DNA of 64,000 nt from Erythroxylum novogranatense (GCA_029891385.1 CM057228.1:86540964-86604963), one strand, 5' to 3'. Counted from the stretch's first letter, positions 13,549 to 25,023 are shown. Made by a program: numbers and translations. Notes: a model not told the origin generated them from the sequence alone.

Positions 13549-14062
13549 AACGTGGATGAAGGAGGAGAGGCCTTATCATCTTAACTTTTTATATATATAT
13601 ATATATAAAGGCTAACGTGGACAAGCCTCCACCATTAGCTTTTAATGTGTCTTTAAGAGTTAAAAGACATATGGCTAAAAGATGAGAAGGATGGATGATC
13701 GTGGGTTTTGTAAAAGAAGGGTTTTAGAAACCAAAAAGAGAAGGTCTCGTTTTCATCATCGATCATCACTCTTCATCTCCTCTCCAAGCTTTCTTCTTCA
13801 TCGTTTACACCAAGCTCTCCAAGAATAAAGGTAAGATCTAGCAGTCTTTACTTTATTCTAGCTATTTCCAGGTCAAAAGGTTTGCCCCGGTTAGGTTCTC
13901 CGATCTCTGCGTGGATACTGTTAGAGACGGTCTCATTTGGTCGTTATGGTTTGACTTTGTTATATAGACAAATGGATCCTGGCTTTCGGGAAGGTCCCGG
14001 AATAAAATTTTTTTGTTTTCCGCACCATGTGCATGTGATGCACACACCGGGATTTTCCTACA
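12174..14062 (+). repeat. copia-1 5' LTR
   Basis: 1889 bp. Contains AT- and TG-microsatellites (13440-13548) and a TATATAAAGG promoter-like site near 13600. The frame at 12362 recurs at 28416 in the other LTR and is not a gene. Confidence 0.93.
13440..13548. repeat. (AT)n/(TG)n microsatellite in copia-1 left LTR
   Basis: TATA tracts are followed by about 20 TG units. The matching tract in the right LTR is clearly longer, so it has changed length since insertion. Confidence 0.9.
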
Positions 14063-14063
14063 G

Positions 14064-14076
14064 TGGTATCAGAGCC
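14064..14076 (+). other. tRNA-iMet primer-binding site of copia-1
   Basis: TGGTATCAGAGCC, a perfect plant initiator-Met primer site, one base after the LTR end CA. Confidence 0.95.
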
Positions 14077-15179
14077 ACTTGTGTCGTATATAACGAAGAA
14101 ATCATAACAAGGTTGGAGCTGCCTATTGCTTGTGACGATGATGCATGTTGACTGTGTTAAATTCGAAATCAGTATAGCAATCTTGTTTTCTAAATTTTCT
14201 TGCCCAGATGTGCTCATAAGATGTTGTTGAATATGTCTGTGGAAGATCAGAATTTATCAATGTGATTTGATATGGTTTTGCTAATTTATTCCATAATGTT
14301 CTGGTTGCTGTGTTTGTGCACATTCCTTGAACAAGTATGCTTATAAATTCGAGAATAAATTATAGAAAAATTTTTTTCAGATTTTCTTTCACCGACATGT
14401 CTCTAAGATGTTTATTAATGTCTATGAGGATGGAAAAATGTTTTTGAGGTGATTTACTATTTATTTGAGAATTTATCGTGTGCTGCTGGGAATAACTGTG
14501 TTGAGGAACACAGATTCTACATTGGCTTTGTTGCTGAGGTTGGTTGAGTTTTTGTTGGAAATAAATCCTAAAAACATTCATGGAGCATTTTGTGAACATG
14601 TTGTAACCTCTGTAATTTTCTCAGAATTTATTGAAATTGTTTCAATGATTTTTCAAGCAAAACACAGAGCTTGGAAGTTTTGAGAAAGTTGCTGGAACTG
14701 TTTTGTTTGGAATGATTGATTGTGTAGTTTTCAGTTCCAATGCCTTGGATCATTTTTAATGTGATTAAAAATATGTTAAATTTATTTTTTATGCTTGCCA
14801 AACTGATTTTCTTGAAATTGGGTTTCCAAAAATTTTCAGATGTCAAATGTGTCTCATTAGCGTCTCGTTAGTATATTTCCTCGTCTTGACTGTTTTGGCC
14901 GTCACCAATTTTGTGACCAGTGCCGAAGTAGTCTTGATAAAGTGTAGACTACCTAGAGATACTTAGGAAGATTATTTGGTATTCGCAAAATTTTTTGGAA
15001 ATCTAAGAGATTAATAGTGTATTAATCCATTTCAAGTTTTTCATGTATAGTATGATTATATATGGTAAGCATGATACAATGAAAGTGTTTCATTGGTACA
15101 TCAAAGTAAAGTATATTACACTTGGTATTGTGAATTTGAACTGCATAGATTGAGAAATTAGTCGATTAGAGAGCAATTC

Positions 15180-15410
15180 CACATGCATAAGTCGATTTAC
15201 ACATGCATAAGTCGACTTGTATTCTCAGGTGAGTCGACTTACACATGCATAAGTCGACTTGCTCGTGCACAGTAGTCGACTTGCACAATGTTATAAGTCG
15301 ACTTGTACGTGCACAGTATCATAAGTCGACTTGCATAATGGTATAAGTCGACTTGTACGTGCACAGTAGCATAAGTCGACTTACACATGCACAAGTCGAC
15401 TTACAACATG
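15180..15410. repeat. Palindromic AAGTCGACTT tandem array
   Basis: About ten copies of AAGTCGACTT or near variants are spaced by short ACACATGCAT or GTACGTGCACAGTA-like linkers. The core is a perfect 10-bp palindrome. It lies in the copia-1 leader. Confidence 0.85.
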
Positions 15411-15837
15411 CTTAGGTGGGATGATGGATGATTATAGGTATAGACTCAATGTGATTGATGAAATGCCCTAAATCATTCTATATAGCATAGTGACTATAAT
15501 CCTACAGCTTGGATGAGACTAGAGCTTGAAATCCCTCACACATAATATGAAAACTAACACCTTCCATTAATATGGGGAGAACCAGAGTTCTTATAGAGTT
15601 CGGGTTGTTGGGTAAACCCGAGCTCACTCTATACAGATATGTTCAAACCATGAAAATAAGATTTTTGGATTAATGAGTCGGTTTTCACTAGAAGCGTTGA
15701 TTTATTGAGTAAACTCAAGGTCAACGTAGACAGAGGCGAAATTGGGTAGTGTACATCAGATGTACGCGCATCAAGAGTTGATAACCCAATGTGTGTGCAT
15801 ACATCACGAGTTGATAGCACTAGTCGATAATTGCACC

Positions 15838-16020
15838 TGTGATGTAACTGGTATGACCGATACCTGCCGATTGATCTAAGGTGGCTTGTTGGGTAAACCC
15901 AAGGTCATTTTTAGTAATGTCGGATATCTATGATGCAATTGGTATGACCGATACCTACCAATTGACCTAAGATGGCTTGTTGGGTAAACCCAAGGTCATT
16001 CTTAGTAATGTCGAATATCG
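15838..16020. repeat. Tandem duplication of about 90 bp in copia-1 leader
   Basis: Two units share GGTATGACCGATACCT and TTGTTGGGTAAACCCAAGG. A partial third relative of the GGGTAAACCC block occurs near 15608. Confidence 0.85.
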
Positions 16021-16182
16021 ACCCACTAGGACTTTTTGTCATAATGTTTCTTGGATTCGTAATGAGGGTTATGGATTCTTTGAAACTAGTGGGAGCCATA
16101 TGCATGTCATGCAAGTCCTTATGATCATGCATGTAATTCTATTCTAACATTCTTTCTCTCTTTCTCTTTAGGTTGATTGAAG

Positions 16183-16692
16183 ATGACTTCTAGTGTGAAT
16201 CTGCACTCACTAATGGATTCGAATAAATTAACTGGACCTAATTTTCTTGATTGGTTGAGAAATCTGAGAATTGTTCTCATATCTGAGGAACTGGGCTATG
16301 TCCTAGATGTTCCACTTCCTGATCCACTTGCTGTTGATGCTATCAAGAAGGATAGCAAGCAAGTGCTCATGGTGGACTCTACTTCTTCTGGTTCAAAGAA
16401 AAAGAAACTGAAGAAGAAAAGGTCTAAGAAACCGAAAGGAAGTGTAGCAAAAAAGAAAACCAAAAAAATTGCGCCAAAAGGAATTTGCTTCCATTGTGGC
16501 AAGACTGGCCACTGGAGGCAAAACTGTAAAGTCTATCTGGAGTCCTTGAAGCAGAAGAAGGCATTAGATGCCTCGTCTCCTTCAGGTATGTTTGTCATTA
16601 AGGTTAATACTGTTTCTGACCATAACATATGGGTATTAGATACCGGTTGTGGCTCACACATATGCAATGATATCACGGGGCCTCGGGGATGA
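16183..16692 (+). pseudogene. copia-1 shortened gag plus protease start
   Basis: The frame opens MTSSVNLHSLMDSNKLTGPN, the usual copia Gag start. It then jumps within about 50 residues to a lysine-rich stretch and the zinc knuckle CFHCGKTGHWRQNC (CX2CX4HX4C), so most of the central Gag domain is missing. The protease active site DTGCGSHIC follows, and the frame stops at 16692 by a shift. The ATG at 16183 is chosen because the family starts there. Gag forms the virus-like particle and the protease would process the polyprotein. Probably inactive. Confidence 0.85.
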
Positions 16693-16732
16693 TGAGATGA
16701 CTCATGAAGGAGAACTAGACTGCGTGTAGGAA

Positions 16733-17643
16733 ATGGAGCAAGAGTTCTTTGCATTAGTCGTAGGTACTTATTTTTTGTCACTCCCCAGTGGGCTTGTAAT
16801 TAAACTGGATGAATGTTATTTTGTACCTGTTTTAACAAAGAACATATTGTCTGTTTCTTGTTTAAATAGAGTTGGTTTCCATTTGACTTTTAGTAACAAT
16901 GGTTGTTCTATTAGTTTGAATGGAATGCTTTATGGTATTGGTACATTATGCAATGGCATTTACATATTAAATATGTCACATCCAATTATGAATGTCATTG
17001 TCACGAAAAAACGTAAACGAGATAATTTAAAATCAACTTACTTATGGCATTGTCGCCTTGGCCATATAAATGAGAGACGCATAGCTAAGCTCCATAAGAT
17101 TGGTAGTTTAGGGTCATTTGACTATGAATCATATAACACATGTGAATCTTGTTTATTAGGCAAGATGACTAAGTTACCCTTTAAGGGAAAGGGTGAACAA
17201 GTGACTGGAGTATTAGACCTAATACATTCAGATGTATGTGGTCCGATGTCCATCCATGCTAGAAGTGGTTGTCTTTACTTCATTACCTTTATCGATGATT
17301 ATTCTCGATATGGGTACCAGATTCGATGAGATACAAATCTGAAGCATTTGAAAAGTTCAAACAATTCAGAAATGAAGTAGAAAACCAACTTGGGAAAAGT
17401 ATCAAAACATTACGATCCGATCATGGTGGGGAATACTTAGATCAACAATTTTTAGATTATCTCAGAGATAATGGGATTTTATCTCAATGGATTCTACCTT
17501 ACACACCACAGCATAATGGTGTGGCTGAAAGGAGAAATCATACCTTGTTAGACATGGTACGATTGATGATGGGCTTTGCAAAGTTACCAAAATCCTTTTG
17601 GGGGTATGCACCCGAAGAAATAAAACCCATAGGGTGTAAATGA
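16733..17643 (+). pseudogene. copia-1 GAG-pre-integrase and integrase remnant
   Basis: The first frame (16733-17329) carries the pre-integrase segment and the zinc-binding HHCC module, visible as WHCRLGHINERR and CESCLLGKM, then LIHSDVCGPM and FIDDYSRYGY with the first catalytic aspartates. The second frame (17326-17643) has HGGEYLDQQF and YTPQHNGVAERRNHTLLD, which include the catalytic glutamate region. The Asp-Asp-Glu core that would insert DNA is therefore present in two frames. Near 17610 the sequence jumps from the integrase core to KPIGCK, a reverse-transcriptase entry motif normally hundreds of residues later, so the integrase C-terminus is deleted. Inactive. Confidence 0.9.
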
Positions 17644-18302
17644 GTTTTCAAAAAGAAAACCGACATGGATGGTAATGTGATTACCTATAAAGCAAGGCTT
17701 GTGGCTAAAGGTTTTCGTCAAAGACAAGGAGTTGACTACGACGAGACCTTCAGCCTAGTAGCTATGCTTAAATCCATTAGGACACTCCTAGCCATTGCCA
17801 CTCATTATGATTATGAGATATGGCAAATAGATGTGAAGACAGCTTTCCTAAATGGAAATCTAGCTGAGGATGTGTATATGACACAACCCGAGGGCTTCAC
17901 CTCCTATGATGGCTTAAAAGGTATGCAAGCTTCGTAAATCTATCTATGGATCAAGCAAGCATCCAGAGTTGGAATATCCGTTTTGATGAGGTAATCAAAG
18001 AGTTTGGTTTCTCACAACCGATGAACACTGTGTGTATAAGAAGGTTAGTGGGACTGCAATCGTATTCCTTGTGCTATATGTAGATGACATATTATTACTA
18101 GGAAACGATGTCTCTATGCTACAATCTGTGAAGATTTGGTTGTCCAAACAATTTGCCATGAAAGACCTTGGTGAAGCAACTTATATCCTTGGGATAAGGA
18201 TCTATAGAGATAGATCAAAAAGATTGCTTGGTCTTTCACAATCAACGTACATAGACAAGATGCTAAAGAGGTTTAGCATGGAGCAATTCAAGAGAGGGTA
18301 CC
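17644..18302 (+). pseudogene. copia-1 reverse transcriptase, left part
   Basis: After a stop in the expected tryptophan codon at 17641-17643 the frame continues VFKKKTDMDGN, then ARLVAKGFRQRQGVDYDETF and IDVKTAFLNGNLAEDVYM, typical of copia reverse transcriptase. After a frameshift the catalytic motif appears as LYVDDILLLGND (YVDD, about 18075), followed by FAMKDLGEATYILGI. The reading stops because gypsy-2 inserted at 18302; the next residues continue at 27454. Confidence 0.92.
18298..18302. other. Target-site duplication GTACC (left) of gypsy-2
   Basis: GTACC here and at 27449-27453 directly flanks the gypsy-2 LTRs inside copia-1 reverse transcriptase. Confidence 0.95.
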
Positions 18303-19257
18303 TGTAACGCCCCACATTAGGGGTTAGAATATTAAAAGAATTTAGTACGAATTATGAGTGTTATTTGCTTATTAGCTTATTAACTATTGGCTTAAATTGT
18401 GCATAAGTATTTTGGCATGCATTCATGGCATTTTCCAGGTTAATTGGTTTAATGAAACTTCGGAGTGATTTGGACCGTATTATTATAATTTTCGTAATTT
18501 TTGTATACTTCAAACATTTTTAGAAATTAATGGAGGATTAGTTTTGAGTTGCCAATTTATTTTGAGAGTCATTATTTTCTGACAGAATTTTGGTAAATTT
18601 TCGGAAGTCTTCTGGAACTTTTGGGTATTTGTTGGGTAATTGTTACAACTAAGATTCAAAACAATATTTTTGGTTATTTATTACTATTTGGACCTATTAG
18701 CTGTTTCTTACCTGTATCACATCCAAACCTAGATTTAAATCGACCATTATCATTATTTCCTCACCGAATGCCTCCGTTACCCATCCATCAGTAGCGATAG
18801 CGAAGCTATTCACTCATCAACACCTGCTATTGGAGTTTTCGTTGGGAAGCTTTGACGGTTAGTTTATCATATGCGAGTTACATCTTTGTTTTTGTTTTTG
18901 TTTAGATTTATCATGTTTGAAGCTTAGGATACTTCTGATAGGTTAGAATTGCTAAATAGGTTAGTTGTAAAGTGAAGAAGTAAAGGAAGGTGGAAAAAAA
19001 AAAGAGAAAAAAAGGAAGTTTCAGAGTCGGAGGTTGAAGACGGTGAATAGTGCAAAATAGTGAATTGTGAATAGTATCGGTGAGCGTTGTCTTGCTACGA
19101 TGACCGTGACGTATTTGTGAACAATGGCCGTGACGATTTGTGAACGAAGAATCGCGTATTTGTGAGCAGTAGTCATAATGATTTTCACCCCAAAATGTCT
19201 AATGGCTAGGAATAACGACTAGTTAACTGTATAAAATGGCTAGTTTACAAAAATGCT

Positions 19258-19267
19258 CTATAAATAG
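19258..19267 (+). promoter_or_regulatory. TATA box of gypsy-2 5' LTR
   Basis: CTATAAATAG matches the plant TATA consensus and is conserved at 26014-26023 in the other LTR. AATAAA follows about 250 bp later in both. Confidence 0.75.
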
Positions 19268-20077
19268 ATACCACTCCTCCATCATTTACTTCATCCCTTA
19301 CCTCACAAGTGATTCTCGTGAAAACCAAATTTCAAATGTTGTCCGCTATTTCATTTTTTTTGTCTATTGCTTATTATTATGTATCTTTGTTTCATTCTTA
19401 GTGTAGAGCTAAATGATTCAGCTCGCACTCTTTTTCTCTTCTTAACATGTCCTATGATCGTTATGTTGCTTATTGGCATAGCATTTGAGAATTAATGTAA
19501 TTTGTACATTTTCAGATTTAATAAAGACTTGCTTTCATTTGAATACTTGCTGTATCGCTAATTTCCTGAAACTTCATGGATCATTTGGTACTATGAGTTG
19601 TTGATTAATCCCGAAAATTTGTCATGAACATGCATCATACTTAGTTATCATACAGTAATGAAGCACAATAATAATTTGTGTCCGTGTTTCCTATTATAGA
19701 GGAAAGACCACTGCCAGTTATTGTCGGGACAATAAACACTAAGTGCGATTTAGGTAAGTAATACAAGTCAGTAATCAGGACTTTCAGTAATGTCAATAAT
19801 TTCAGTAAGTATATCGGTAATAAGTAAGAGACCCGAGACGGTCTCACTTTGATTTGTTCTATACTGATTGTGTACTGTTCCGGACAATGAATGTCCAAGT
19901 GCTCATGTGTGTTGTCTTGATTGTGTCGTTATTAGGACAATGAACGTCCGAGGCGATTGTTGCATGTTATTTTATTGAAGTGCTCATTTTATTGCACATG
20001 AAATGTCGAAATAATTTGTTCGATCCGAGTTGGGTAAATAGGCATGCCTAGAAAGGGTCTGCTGCAATGCTTTCATG

Positions 20078-20205
20078 GACACATTTGTGTCGAGACTTTG
20101 ATCTCTCTGAGACACACTTTGTCGAGACTTCGGTCTCTCTGAGACACTTCGTGTCGAGACTTGAGTCTCTCCTATGACACTTCGGTGTCGAGACTTCGGT
20201 CTCTC
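20078..20205 (+). repeat. Array of short GAGAC/GACAC hairpins in gypsy-2 LTR
   Basis: Four units of about 32 bp. Each unit holds two inverted repeats: GACAC...GTGTC and GAGAC...GTCTC with 4-base loops, most often TTCG. GAGACTTCGGTCTC and GACACTTCGGTGTC are perfect stems closing on the cUUCGg tetraloop. The same array is at 26826-26965. Confidence 0.9.
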
Positions 20206-20693
20206 CTGTATAAGTCCTGTTACCCACTTATGTTCATGGATTTATAGTTTGATTTGTTCTGTATTATGATATCTGTTTGATTATTCTGATTCTAAAGGAT
20301 CTCCTGTGTTCTGCCGTTCTGTTTAGTATAAAAATCTGTCCTAAAATGCATTCTTTCTGTTTTTTGAAATCGGTTAATATAGATTAGTTATTACTCACTA
20401 AGCTATATGCTTAGCACGGTGGATTTGCCCCGTGTAGGTTCGGAGCTAAGAGATTAAGGACTGGGACAAGTCAACCGCAGTGGCCAAAAGAGTCTGAGTT
20501 TTGTGTTGCGCGAAAATGTATTTTGTTTGGTTTTTTGGGCTGTAAATATTCTTTCGATTTGTTTCAAATTATGAGATGTATTATATGTGTTACGTTTAGT
20601 TTTAAAAATGCATGTGTGAAACGTTTTGATTTGTTGTCTGTCTTGGGTGGCATCCATTTATCCTCCTGTGGGGTATTTGGGTGTTACATCTTT

Positions 20694-20706
20694 TGGTATC
20701 GTAGCG
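20694..20706 (+). other. tRNA-iMet-type primer-binding site of gypsy-2
   Basis: TGGTATCGTAGCG lies five bases after the LTR end and resembles TGGTATCAGAGC. Confidence 0.75.
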
Positions 20707-20774
20707 CTGGTTTAGGCGGTTACGGTTCTTTAACAACTACTTGCCTATTGTTTGTTGTTGAGTGTTTACGTTGT

Positions 20775-20975
20775 GTTATGGCTAATGCGTGTCCCATGTT
20801 TAGCTCAATGGGAAGAGGCGTGTTCTTAGAAACAACAAAACCTTGAGGGGTCGCGAGTTCGATTTCCAAAGAGGACAATACTGATTAATGGTTGGATGCT
20901 GCGGTATAACCCGCAAACACACGCCGGGGTATAACCCCCAAACACCTACGGGTGGGGTGTGGGGTCCAACATTTA
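20775..20975 (+). repeat. tRNA-derived SINE-like insertion in gypsy-2 leader
   Basis: TAGCTCAATGGGAAGAGG fits the RNA polymerase III A box, and GAGTTCGATTTC about 60 bp later fits the B box, the spacing found in tRNA-derived SINE heads. A body with repeated GGTATAACCC blocks ends near GGGGTCCAACATTT. No acceptor stem pairs, so it is not a tRNA gene. I see no clean target duplication, so the borders are approximate. Confidence 0.55.
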
Positions 20976-20997
20976 AAATCTTAAGCGAGAGGAGTTT

Positions 20998-21660
20998 GTG
21001 CATTCTTTGAGTATGATCGGGAGTTTAATCGACTCGGTAGAATATGCCCCTGAATCAGTCTCGATCAAGAGTTCGATGTCATCAATTCGAGGAGGATTGC
21101 ATGATTCGATCAAGGAGCATCTGGCAGCGTTTTCTATGTTACAACAAGTTACTTACCATCGGTTAGTACAGCTGCAATAAAATAGAAAGACAAGAGACGA
21201 TCGGGAAAGAAAGAAGTCGAGAAGAGGCTTTAATAGAGGAGGTCGGTCTTGGAGAAACGAAGTCGGAAAGTAGTTCATACGCACCGAGAGTTGCTCGAGA
21301 GATGCGTGATGAGGGAAAGCAACAAAACTTTCCTACACCGACGCCTCTAGTAGGGGTTCCTCCGGGGTCGAGGTTCTAGTGCTCCAGAGTGCCCACACCG
21401 CCTATTCACCATCGGGGTGTCTGTTTGGAGAGCTACTGGTGCATGTTTTCGTTGTGGCGTCTGAAGCATATGATTGCAAATTGCCCTCTCGAGACGATGC
21501 AGGATGGCACAAGCTAGTGGAGAGGTTTCGCATGCTTGATTAGGAGCAGAGGTCGAGGAAGAGGCCGAGGCGGATATAATCGAGCAGGCTAATCCGAGCT
21601 CGCACTTTAAAGCGTGAATCGACCAGGTGTGCCTTCGCGCTGACTCGAGCTTATGACCAA
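20998..21660 (+). pseudogene. gypsy-2 gag, broken
   Basis: The first frame (20998-21180) contains RGGLHDSIKEHLAAFSM, like the retrotransposon gag domain of plant chromoviruses. Near 21425-21475 lies a damaged zinc knuckle, CFRCG followed a little later, in another frame, by the MIANCPL-like end. The damage falls at a CAG/CTG-type position. Gag would package the element RNA. Not functional as given. Confidence 0.7.
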
Positions 21661-22640
21661 AGCTCGTGAGGATCGGGATGCACCGGATGTCATTCTTTGG
21701 TATGATTTCTCTCTTTGGTTACGAATTGTATGCATTAATTGATCCCGGATCTTCACATTCATATATCTGTCTTTGGAGAAATGTTTGATAAGGATATACT
21801 TATAGATCGGTTAGAATATGTCATGCATGTGACTAGTCCTCAGTAGTAGTGTCTTTGGTGAATCGGTGATTAGGAATTGTCGATTATGATTCGTGGAAGT
21901 GAGTATCGCAGATCTGATTAAATTGCCGTTTCACGAATTTGATCTGATTCTGGGTATGGATTGGCTGTCTAAACATCAGGCAGTAATTGACTGTCAAGCT
22001 AAGACAGTTTTCTTGAGGAGGCCCGACCAGTCTGAGCTTGTATTTTATGGTGGTTGCACACGTGCTCTGATTAATGTAGTATCTGCTATGCAAGCTCAAA
22101 AAATTCTAAGAAAAGGGTGTGAAGCTTATCTAGCGTTTGTACTTGATTCCCAGAAGGAAGGTGGTAAGGATAAACTTCTTGATATTCCTGTAGTGAATGA
22201 GTTTCCATATGTTTATCCTGAGGAACTACCTGGGCTTCCTCCAGAGAGAGAAGTGGAGTTATCTATCGAAGTTATGCCTGGTACTGCTCCGATATCTAGA
22301 GCACAGTATAGAATGGCTCCTACTGAGTTGAAGGATTGAAGTTACAGTTACAAGAACTTCGGATAAGGGTTTATTAGACCCAGTATCACCGTGGAGGTGT
22401 GTTGGTGTTGCTCAGAAGAAGAAGGATGGTACTCGCGCATGTGCATCGATTATCGGCAGTTAAATAGGGTCACGATGAAGAATAGATATCCACCGCCACG
22501 GATTGACGATCTATTTGATCGATTGAGAGATGCGAGCAGCCAAGATAGATCTGCGATCGGGTATTATCGACTTAGGGTAAAGGATGTGGATATATCAAGA
22601 TCGCATTTAGGACCCGTTATGGACATTACGAATTCCTAGT
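21661..22640 (+). pseudogene. gypsy-2 protease and reverse transcriptase N-terminus
   Basis: YALIDPGSSHSYIC near 21728 carries the aspartic protease motif (D-P-G-S in place of DSG/DTG). The frame at 21893-22339 reads FDLILGMDWLSKHQAVIDC and then ELPGLPPEREVELSIEVMPG, the standard lead-in to gypsy reverse transcriptase. The next frame (22391-22639) has [20 protein letters not shown]. The protease releases the enzymes; the reverse transcriptase copies RNA to DNA. Frames shift several times. Confidence 0.88.
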
Positions 22641-23520
22641 AATGCCGTTGGGTTAACTAATGCTCCAAAGACATTTATGGATTTGATGAATAGAGTATTC
22701 AAACCTTATCTGGACCGGTTTGTTGTGGTGTTTATTGATGATATCTGGTCTATTCCAAGAATGAACATGAGCATATTGACCATCTCGAATTGTATTATGA
22801 GACCCTACTAGAAAGGCGGTTGTATGCGAAGTTGAGTAAATGTGATTTCGGCTTCAGGAGGTATCATTCTTAGGGCATGTTGTCTCATCTGAAGGAATTA
22901 GAGTTGATCCTAGTAAGATAGGCGGTTGTTAATTGGAAGCCACCAAGGAACGTGATGAGGTGAGAAGTTTTACGGGTGCATTTGGTTATTACCGTCGGTT
23001 TGTTAAGGGATTTTCGGTGATAGCATCCCTTTAACTAAACTGCATTACGGAAAGGAGTGAAGTATGAATGGTCCGATAGATGTCGAGTAGCTTTGATCGG
23101 TTGAAATGTATGCCATCAAGCTTCAGATTAGTTCAACCTACTTACGTAAGGAGTATGTTACAGTATCTTGATGCATCCGGGATTGGGTTAGGTTGTGTTT
23201 TGATGCGGGAAGGAAAGTAGTTGTTTATGCTTCTCGCAACTAAAGACTCATGAACATATTTACCCTACTCATGATCGGAGCTTGCAGCGAGAGTGTTTGC
23301 CTTAAAATTTGGCGACACTATCGTATGGTGAAAGGTGTAGAATTTTACACATCATAAGAGTCTCAAGTATCTCGCTTACTCGAAGGAACTTAATTTGAGA
23401 CAACGGCGTTGGTTGGAATTATTTAAAGACTATGATTGTATTGTAGACTACCATCGGGTAAGGCTAATGTTGTAGCAGATGCCTTAAGTCGAAAGACTAT
23501 CTCGGCTTTATCTTGAAGCG
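22641..23520 (+). pseudogene. gypsy-2 reverse transcriptase core and RNase H
   Basis: The catalytic box reads FVVVFIDDI (FIDD) at about 22718-22745. Downstream are YYRRFVKGFS, a YLDASGIGLGCVLM-like RNase H start and [16 protein letters not shown]. All are recognisable only by switching frame at many one- to three-base gaps, several of which fit loss or alteration of CTG or CAG. Confidence 0.85.
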
Positions 23521-25023
23521 ATTGGATGGAAGTTGGGATCTGATGAAGCCTTGATGGCTCAATTGATAGCAAGGCCCACGTTGAGACAGGAGATTTGTCA
23601 TGCTCAAAGAGTGATGATAAGTTACAACAACTTATCTTGGCTACTCGGGAAGGTAATGATCGATTTTTCTGCATGCGGTGATGGTGAATTGTATTATAAG
23701 GACCGGTTGTGTATGCCGCCTAATGATGAGCTCAAGAAGAAGATATTGTTTGAGGCTCATGTCTGATCTTTACTATGCATCCGGTGGAAACAAGATGTAT
23801 CGAGATTTGAAGCAAGATATTCTTGGTGGTCGGTATGAAACGGAGGTTGTGGATTATGTAGCAAAATGTCGACATGCCCGGCGAGTTAAGGTGAGCACCG
23901 TGTTCCATCTGGTTTGTTAAATCCTATTCCTATTCCTCAATGGAAATGGGATAACATTACCATGGACTTTGTCCTTTGGACTTCCTCTTACTCAAAGGAA
24001 ACATGATGCAATATGGGTTATGTGGATAAGTTCACCAAATCGCTCATTTTCACCGTTCTTCCGACTATTCATTGGATAGGCTTGCAGATTTGTATGTGAA
24101 TGAGATTGTAAGATCGCATGGAGTACCATTATCGATTATTTCTGATCGTGATCCTCTATTTACTTCGAGATTCTGGAAAAGTTTACAGGAAGCATTGGGT
24201 ACTCAACTTAAGTTTAGTACTGCTTTTCATCCCAGCATGATGGACAATCGAGCGAGTTATCTGATTTTGGAAGATATGTTGAGGGTTGTGTGTTAGAGTT
24301 TCCCGGGAGTTGGGAAAATTATCTGACTTTGATGGAGTTTTCTTATAACAACAGTTATCAGACGAGCATCGGTATGGCACCTTATGAAGCGTTGTATGGT
24401 AGGAAGTGTAGAACTCCGGTATGTTGGACGGAGTTAAGTGAAAACAAGATGATCGGGCCGTACATTGTGAGCGGATCTGGAAGAAAAGATTCAGATTATT
24501 CGATTAAAGATTAAAAGTCGCCAAATGATAGGCGTAAGTCTTATCTTGATTTAAAAGGAAGGATATTGAGTTTCAAGTGGGTGGTAAGGTGTTTCTAAAA
24601 GTATCACCATGGAAACACATACTTCGGTTTGGGAAAAAGGGTAAGCTTAGTCCACGATTCATTGGGTCTTATGAAATTCTGAAGAGGGTTGGACCGTAGC
24701 TTATCGATTAGCTCTTCTGGAGAATTGGTCGATCGCACGATGTGTTTCATGTTTCTATGTTGAGGAGATACCGATCTGACGCCTCACATAAGATTCCGGT
24801 GCAAGAGATTCATGTACAACAGGATTTGTCATATGAAGAAGGGCCAATTTCCATATTAGCCAGAGAAGTAAAACAATTGCGAAACAAGACAGTACCATTG
24901 GTAAAAGTCCTCTGGCAACATCATGGAATTGAGGAAGCAACCTGGGAACCAGAGGAAATCATGAAGGCCCAGTATCCGCAATTATTCGGATCAGGTATGA
25001 ATTTCGAGGACGAAATTTCTTAA
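23521..25023 (+). pseudogene. gypsy-2 integrase with C-terminal chromodomain
   Basis: The integrase region reads MPPNDELKKKILFEAH, then a [15 protein letters not shown] core, SDRDPLFTSRFWKSLQEALG and YNNSYQTSIGMAPYEALYGR. The last frame (24742-25023) begins MFHVSMLRRY and ends with the chromodomain-like VKVLWQHHGIEEATWEPEE, AQYPQLF and NFEDEIS at the stop. In this family a chromodomain is thought to direct integration to particular chromatin. The last frame is intact; upstream frames are broken. Confidence 0.9.

Larger units (their letters stand above)
14077..16182 (+). other. Long untranslated leader of copia-1
   Basis: About 2.1 kb between primer site and gag with no credible gene. It contains two internal repeat systems: the GTCGAC array (15180-15410) and a tandem duplication of about 90 bp (15838-16020). 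Confidence 0.7.
18303..20688 (+). repeat. gypsy-2 5' LTR
   Basis: 2386 bp, TGTAACGCCCC...GGTGTTACA. A clear TATA box CTATAAATAG is at 19258-19267 and a poly(A) signal AATAAA at 19520-19525, which places the transcript start near 19290. A hairpin array follows at 20078-20205. Confidence 0.93.

Noticed and set aside
15180..15410. Regular palindromic repeats resembling a CRISPR array
   Set aside because: Plant nuclear DNA, very short linkers that are themselves repeated, no cas genes, and a position inside a copia leader.
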